A stretch of 64,000 bases of DNA from Przewalskia tangutica. Its lineage: Eukaryota > Streptophyta > Magnoliopsida > Solanales > Solanaceae. The stretch spans positions 40,308,642-40,372,641 of the forward strand of contig CM056733.1 in the NCBI GenBank assembly GCA_029844215.1, given 5' to 3'. Position numbers and translations under genes: made by a program. Of this stretch, positions 58,464 through 64,000 are shown one piece after another (within the stretch, counting starts at the first letter, position 1; each line of letters opens with the position of its first letter). Under the pieces are notes generated by a model that did not search any database, was not told the DNA's origin, and worked only from the letters and a program-made list of their open reading frames with translations.

Positions 58464-58890
58464 CAGGCAAGATACCTTTATGGGCTACTATATGACATTA
58501 TCGACCGAAATGGGTGGGCGAAGATACCTTTATGGGCGGACTATATGACATTATCGACCAGAAATGGGCGCAAGATACCTTTATGGGCGACTATATGACA
58601 TTATCGACCCGAACGGGCCGGGCAAGATACCTTTATGGGCGACTATATGACATTATCGACCAGAATGGGCGCAAGATACCTTTATGGGCGACTATATGAC
58701 ATTATCGACCCAGAAATGGGCCGGGCAGTATACCTTTACGGGCGAACTATATGACATTATCGACCGAGAATGGGCCGGCAAGATACCTTCACGCGGACTA
58801 GATGGCGTTATCGACCCGTGATTGGGCCGGCAAGATACCCACGCAGACTATGTGACCTTGATCGCGTCCTAGATTGGGCCGGATAGTATA
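58464..58890 (+). repeat. 55-bp minisatellite in LTR J (about 8 units)
   Basis: Same unit as 54256-54690. Individual units vary in length by loss of bases in the GGGCC/CCGGG spacer. Confidence 0.9.
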
Positions 58891-59589
58891 GGTGCCCCTC
58901 CTTACAGGGCCGGATTATACTTATGAAAGATAAGTAAGTTATATAGTAATGAACTTAATGATTCTTTTTCTAATAATGTACGTAAGAAAGTGGCTATAAC
59001 TTTTTTTTAAGAATGGAAAAGATAATAAGGTGCGATTAAGTTCATAAGTGGTAATGACACGGCAGGATCTGGTAGGTATTGTTTTATACTTGTCCTTGTC
59101 ATTCTTTTGTACAGTTATGATCTGTTTACTGTACGTTATTTCGCTCCATATTCTGCACTGTTGTTATGCGACTTCTCGGGGCTGCGTTCATGCCGCAGTT
59201 TTAGGTACCAGTTGGTGATCCTTGCTCTTAGGATCTCGGTTGATTTTGGGGAAAAGCTCCATTTGTTCCGAGGCTTTATCTCTTGGTGCAGTTTTCCAAG
59301 TAGTAGATTCATGTATATTCAGGGGTATGGCGGGGCCCTGTCCCGCCACAGATGTTATGTTAGAACTCTTAGAGGTCTGTAGTCACATTTTGTGGGTCAG
59401 TTTGTAAAGAAAAGGAGGCAACTGCTTCGGTTGTATGTATGTATGTCCAGGAAGGTAGCCCTATCGACTAACCTGTTGTTTTACTTCTGTTGTTCTATTT
59501 TATAAGTTTCATGTATGTTCCGCTGATTTTCTCTGATGTATACCTGTAAGGGTGCCTGTAGGGCACCGCCGCGATCCGGTCGGTCGTGA

Positions 59590-59858
59590 TAAGATCTTGG
59601 CCGAATAACCTGCTGACGAAACTGCAGCACCGCTATCTTGGTCAATAACATAATGGCTTCCTTCATGACCCTAAAGTCTTCCCTCAACTGAGAAACTGGA
59701 GGCTCTGGTGCTGGGGCCTCAAAACCTGGCGAAGAAGAACTTGCCGACTGCGGAACAACATCCGGTATAACCTGGGCATAAGCCCTATCAACTCTCTGAG
59801 TCTGACTAGTAGCTCGCTACTCTTTGCCCTTCTACAGGCCTGTTTCTCCTCGAGGCAT
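59590..59858 (-). pseudogene. H gag N-terminal part
   Basis: ATG at 59858 on the minus strand (ATGCCTCGAGG) matches the gag start context of the other elements. The frame has early stops, then reads PQSASSSSPGFEAPAPEPPV and VSQLREDFRVMKEAIMLL (possible coiled coil), then FRQQVIRPRS up to the I-J insertion. The continuation is at 52444 and downward. There is no capsid core. Confidence 0.65.
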
Positions 59859-60047
59859 AATCGTAACACAACAATACGTCGAGAGGAATTATCTTACTAA
59901 CACGGCTACATGGCACGATCTTAGAGTGAGAAGAATAGAAACCAACTCCTAAATGTCCCGTAGCCTCGCATTTATGGGTGTGGCGCGCAACACACCGATA
60001 ATCAAAACTCTACTAGACACGGTCTGTAAACATTCCGAGGATCGATC
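59859..60047 (-). other. H leader between primer site and gag
   Basis: Non-coding. Contains the AGAAGAATAGAAACCAA stretch shared with the leaders of the other elements. Confidence 0.65.
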
Positions 60048-60058
60048 GCTCGATACCA
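60048..60058 (-). other. Primer binding site of H, altered
   Basis: Minus-strand TGGTATCGAGCG, again CAG reduced to CG. The spacer to the LTR is also shortened (CCACTGTCACG instead of CCACTTTTGTCACG). Confidence 0.85.
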
Positions 60059-60059
60059 C

Positions 60060-60106
60060 TGTCACGCCCAACCCGGGCCTGCGGATCGTGCCCTACAGGC
60101 AACCTT
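60060..60106 (-). repeat. 47-bp duplication of the LTR terminus
   Basis: TGTCACGCCCAACCCGGGCC...GTGCCCTACAGGC is a first copy of the LTR end. It is followed at 60107 by a second TGTCACGACCGAACCGG...GTGCCCTACCAGGCACC. A read-joining artefact or a genuine terminal duplication are both possible. Confidence 0.7.
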
Positions 60107-60999
60107 TGTCACGACCGAACCGGCTCGTGGATCGGTGCCCTACCAGGCACCTTCTACCTTAACAATACAAGTAAGCCATGAACTGAAATAACACCTCATT
60201 TTTTTAAAACAAGCGACGCAAGTGCGGCAAAGCCGACAAGGCTGCCATATATACATAAACAAAAGACACTACACCGCATACGAGTCCAATCCCACATATG
60301 AATACAGACCTCTAGGAGTTAAACTGAACTATGACGGGACAAGGCCCCGCCGTACCCAAAACTATACAAAGCCTATACTGAAGGACATATACCAAAGATA
60401 AACTCCGGAGTAGAATTAGCTTATCCAAAACCCTGAGCTGGATCCTACACCTGCCGATCACCGAATCACAGACCTAAACTGCGCAGTGAACGCGGCCGAA
60501 GGAGGTCGAGACGAAGAATGTACCAAGTATGTGAACAATATCAGTAATGAAATCATAACGATCTAAACAAAACAGGAGACATGTATGATAGCCAACCTAC
60601 AGTACATGACACATAAGCAGTCATATCAAGTCAGGGACGCAGGCCCTCAAAGTCATTACTCAATATAACCATGGTTCTCACGCCCATAATATCAATCATG
60701 CCCGTGGAATCCTTCCTCACTGCAGGCAGTCCATGATGTAATAACACCAATAAGGATACATGAACACTAAGTCCCACCTGTGTCCTCAATACCTCGTGGT
60801 CCCATGCCCCGGAATCCCACCTCGTAAAAGCATGACCATAGGGTAACACAAACAACCGGGACATATATGATAATCAAAATACAACACATTGTGCCTTACT
60901 AACAATGAGAGTAAGCGAGTATCCTTACAATATAAACTAGGAAGCTCATGATCAAGGGGACCATCCGCCCGCAGATCATTTAGCAATCCTATTCACGGG

Positions 61000-61260
61000 A
61001 CTATTTCACCCGCGATAGGTCGCGTGGACGCGTGAGGTATTCCTCGTGATAGTCGGACCCGCCGCACGGGACTATTTCACCCGCATAAGCCCTTTCGACC
61101 CGCATGAGGTATTCTCGTGATAGGACTATTTCACCCGCATAAGCCCTTACGGACTCGCATGAGGTATTCCTCGCATAGGCTGGACCCGCCCGCATGGGAC
61201 TATTTCACCCGCATAAGCCCTACGGACTCGCATGAGGTATTCCTCGCATCGTGGGTAGAA
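61000..61260 (-). repeat. GC-rich direct repeats in LTR H-5'
   Basis: About four copies of GGGACTATTTCACCCGCATA with a GCATGAGGTATTCCTCG stretch. One copy is garbled near 61010-61110 (TCGTGATAGTCGG for TCGCATAGGCTGG). Confidence 0.85.
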
Positions 61261-61359
61261 AATCCACGGAATTATGCAAATGCCACAAACCCGGGGAATG
61301 ACCCCGAAACGACTGATATACCAATAGCACACAACCAGCTATTTCTAGCACACATAGGC

Positions 61360-62290
61360 AATTCTCAAATAACAAGCCCAAGTACTTATCACGGCATACT
61401 TAGACAAATTCTCAATTTATCAAGCCAAAGTACTAATCAAGGCATACATAGAATAATTCTCTTTTAACAAGTCAAAGTCCTTACCAAGGCACACTTAGAA
61501 TGATTCACAATCAATCAAGCCAAAGTACTTATCAAGGCATACATAGAATAATTCTCTTTTAACAAGTCAAAGTACTTATCAAGGCATACTTAGAATAATT
61601 CTCTTTTAACAAATCAAAGTACTTATCAAGGCATACTTAGAATGATTCTCTTTTAACAAGTCAAAGTACTTATCAAGGCATACTTAGAATGATTCTCTTT
61701 TAACAAGTCAAAGTACTTATCAAGGCATACTTAGAATGATTCTCTTTTAACAAGTCAAAGTACTTATCAAGGCACACTTAGACTAATTCTCAATTAATCA
61801 AGCCAAAGTACTTATCAAGGCATACATATAATAATTCTCTTTTAACAAGTCAAAGTACTTATCAAGGCATACTTAGAATAATTCTCTTTTAACAAGTCAA
61901 AGTACTTATCAAGGCATACTTAGAATGATTCTCTTTTAACAAGTCAAAGTACTTATCAAGGCACACTTAGACTAATTCTCAATTAATCAAGCCAAAGTAC
62001 TTATCAAGGCATACATAGAATAATTCTCTTTTAACAAGTCAAAGTACTTATCAAGGCATACTTAGAATAATTCTCTTTTAACAAGTCAAAGTACTTATCA
62101 AGGCATACTTAGAATAATTCTCTTTTAACAAGTCAAAGTACTTATCAAGGCATACTTAGAATGATTCTCTTTTAACAAGTCAAAGTACTTATCAAGGCTC
62201 ACTTAGACTAATTCTCAATTAATCAAGCCAAAGTACTTATCAAGGCATACATAGAATAATTCTCTTTTAACAAGTCAAAGTACTACGTAC
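61360..62290 (-). repeat. Expanded 47-bp minisatellite in LTR H-5' (about 20 units)
   Basis: CAAAGTACTTATCAAGGCA recurs every 47 bases or so. Two unit types (AACAAGTCAAAG and ATCAAGCCAAAG) alternate in blocks of four to five units, for example 61797-61985 and 61986-62221, giving a higher-order repeat. The last unit ends in CTACGTACGTACATTC exactly as in the partner LTR. Confidence 0.94.
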
Positions 62291-64000
62291 GTACATTCCT
62301 TTATAAAAGAGTCCTTTCTATGTAAAGCCCCAAGATACTAACACCCGTAGTATCAAGGCGTGTCTATTTTTCAAAGTAAGTTACTACACTTTTAGAAAAC
62401 TCATTTCAAAGCTTGAAATCAAGTAACTCCAAATTTTCACAATCTAGGCAACTTATGCCGATTTAATCAAAATAGACAACTTTCTAAACCTTCCATAAAG
62501 CCGTTATAACCAACTTCCCATAAAGCCGTTATAACTCTTTATGGTTTTAGACGTATCCATTCCTTCAATAACCAAGAGACTTATACTATTAAAACCAAGT
62601 ATCACATACTTACAAATCATGTTCTTAACTTTCAAAATACTTCAAGTCTCTTAATAGTTAGAAAACAAGTTTCCTTCTACTTTTTAAACCTCAAGTAACT
62701 TCACCCTTAACACAAGTTACTTCTCTTAAATCATGTCATTTATCCTCTTTTAAATCAAATAAGTAAATCACTCCTTTGACTCCCCTAAAGTCATTATAAT
62801 GACCTTTAGGTTTTAGAACTAAGGCACTAGCCAAAAGATTTGGAAACCACTTCCTTTTTAAGACTACATGTACTTTAAGTAAAAATACCTTCACTTTTAA
62901 GAATCCAAACTTCATCAAGAAAATGGATTCTACAACTTACAATCTAAACATCAAAGTACACTCAAGGAAGTACATAGAACAAATTCTATTTTAGGCAATC
63001 CAAATACAACCAAGGAATGGATCATTTAAGGAGTAGAACCTACTTTCTTTATCTTAAGGAATCATGCTAGAAGAGGAGATAGTTCACATACCTTTTCGGC
63101 TAATATCCACAAGCTAAGACGAATACGCCGTACGTAGAAGTGTCAACCTATAATGGTCACAACAAGGCTATCAACTTCTAGTCTCTATGTAGAATAATAC
63201 TAAGTATTTAGTCTCTAATTCTACGGAAAATCGGGCAGCACTTCCTTTGTTTCTACTCACTTTGCCACCTTTTTCAAGGCCGAATACAATAACCAACAAG
63301 CCACATTTAAGGCTCCAAACAACAACCAAACAAAGGGGATTACACGCCTTACAATACGTGTAAAATTCCGCCCCACAATTCATACGAAATAGTGAATATG
63401 CCAAAAGCCATTCTCGGCCAACCTCTAGAACAACACTAAGTCTTTTTCAATCCTTCTTACAAATTCCAAGTTCTAAGGTCTAACATGTTATATAGTCTAA
63501 ACAACTTCAACAACTACAATTTCCTTCTTTATACAACATGCGACGCTTAGACTAATAATCGACTAGAATTGAAATCTTAAAGCTAAACATGCTAGATTTC
63601 GGATTAGGGTTCCAATAGTCAAAATACTTATCAAACTTCATACTATATAACTCATGCTTGCTAATAACCATAGCTACAATGATAAGTAAACCTTAATTGC
63701 TAAAACGACAAGAATATACCTTTATAAGCCCTTAAAATTTCCAAGATTTCAAAGTCGCGCCTTAGCAATTCTTAGCTCCTTTCCTTAGGTTCCAATCCGC
63801 TCCAAGTACTCCTTAGAGGCCTATGAAGAACCCATCTTCAAGTTACAACTTCAAAGTTGAAGAACTCTCTTAGTTTCCGCCTTGCGACTAACGTGAAAAT
63901 GCGTTTTTTCCGAAATCTTTCTATTGAGATAACCTTACAACACTCTTAGGAACCTTGGGTTAAAGTGTTGTGAACAAAGGATCACAAACTAAATTTTTTG

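Larger units (their letters stand above)
52445..59589 (+). mobile_element. Element I-J: gag-only non-autonomous element (TR-GAG type) nested in H
   Basis: LTRs 52445-55385 and 57161-59589 in the same orientation. Interior of 1.8 kb with altered primer site, one gag gene and a polypurine tract; no trace of protease, RT or integrase. Both flanks belong to H gag on the opposite strand. Confidence 0.88.
57161..59589 (+). repeat. 3' LTR of I-J (2429 bp, internally deleted)
   Basis: Matches LTR I except for a missing block: LTR I 53208 to about 53684 is absent, joined at CAAAACG-TAGGGAAATGG (57883-57899). Homopolymers and CAG/CCG sites are also shortened. TATA box 57588-57595; minisatellite 58464-58890. 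The final CA is lost. Confidence 0.9.
47153..64000 (-). mobile_element. Element H: family-1 non-autonomous element, minus strand, runs off window
   Basis: 3' LTR 47153-50963, polypurine tract 50964, interior to 60059 interrupted by I-J (52445-59589), and primer site at 60048. The 5' LTR starts at 60060/60107 and continues beyond 64000. The LTR matches element A's. The interior has a gag N-terminus and gag zinc knuckles but no capsid core and no pol. Confidence 0.87.
60107..64000 (-). repeat. 5' LTR of element H (continues past window)
   Basis: Aligns with 47153 to about 50380, so roughly 580 bases (TATA box and LTR start) lie beyond the window. Longer than its partner because of the expanded minisatellite at 61360-62290. 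Matching single-copy parts differ by scattered changes. Confidence 0.88.

Noticed and set aside
61360..62290. Possible CRISPR array (regular ~47-bp periodicity)
   Set aside because: There are no distinct spacers: the whole unit repeats, with two variant types. It lies within a plant LTR and its shorter partner is in the sister LTR.
1..64000. Undescribed defence, biosynthetic or regulatory gene system
   Set aside because: All recognisable coding sequence is retrotransposon gag/pol. I found no host gene, operon-like cluster or unfamiliar enzyme; the novelty lies in element structure and repeat behaviour.

Overview
The window is plant retrotransposon-rich heterochromatin. I find no host gene, tRNA, rRNA or bacterial feature. 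Every recognisable protein fragment belongs to a Ty3/gypsy LTR retrotransposon. The domain order gag-protease-RT-RNase H-integrase-chromodomain, the initiator-Met tRNA primer site (TGGTATCAGAGC) and very long LTRs (2.5 to about 4 kb) fit the Tekay/Del chromovirus lineage and its non-autonomous relatives. A eudicot host is likely from experience with such elements; the species cannot be read from the sequence.

Layout. (1) 1-12231, plus strand: element A, two ~4 kb LTRs (left one cut by the window edge) around a 1.4 kb non-coding interior. A solo LTR (4086-7111, target duplication GAATT) sits inside that interior. (2) 12232-14201: the end of an older LTR of A's family, into which A inserted, then a heavily decayed plus-strand pol remnant (K). 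(3) 14202-31795, minus strand: a chain of family-2 Tekay units, LTR/LTR fusion - interior C1 - partial LTR - fragment of a third-family LTR - interior C2 - LTR. C1 keeps a chromodomain; C2 has the best RT/RNase H but has lost its integrase C-terminus and 3' LTR. (4) 31796-32462: a protease fragment of another minus-strand unit (C3). (5) 32463-64000: a nested stack. Plus-strand E (32463 on) carries F-G (37299-46743) inserted after its gag; E then continues to 47152, where minus-strand H (47153 to beyond the window) inserted; H carries plus-strand I-J (52445-59589), a gag-only element.

How it works together: none of the copies can encode a complete polyprotein. C1 and C2 are decayed autonomous copies. 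A, H, F-G and I-J are reduced derivatives that retain LTR promoters, primer site, polypurine tract and in some cases gag; if they moved recently they would have needed enzymes from intact relatives elsewhere. Each LTR family carries its own minisatellite array in the downstream half of the LTR, and copy number differs between the two LTRs of one element.

Caution on sequence quality: differences between sister copies concentrate at CAG/CTG/CCG and CG sites and in C/G homopolymers, typically as CAG read as CG. This pattern recurs identically in independent insertions, so many frameshifts and stops may be consensus errors at methylated cytosines and not real mutations. All alignments here were made by eye.
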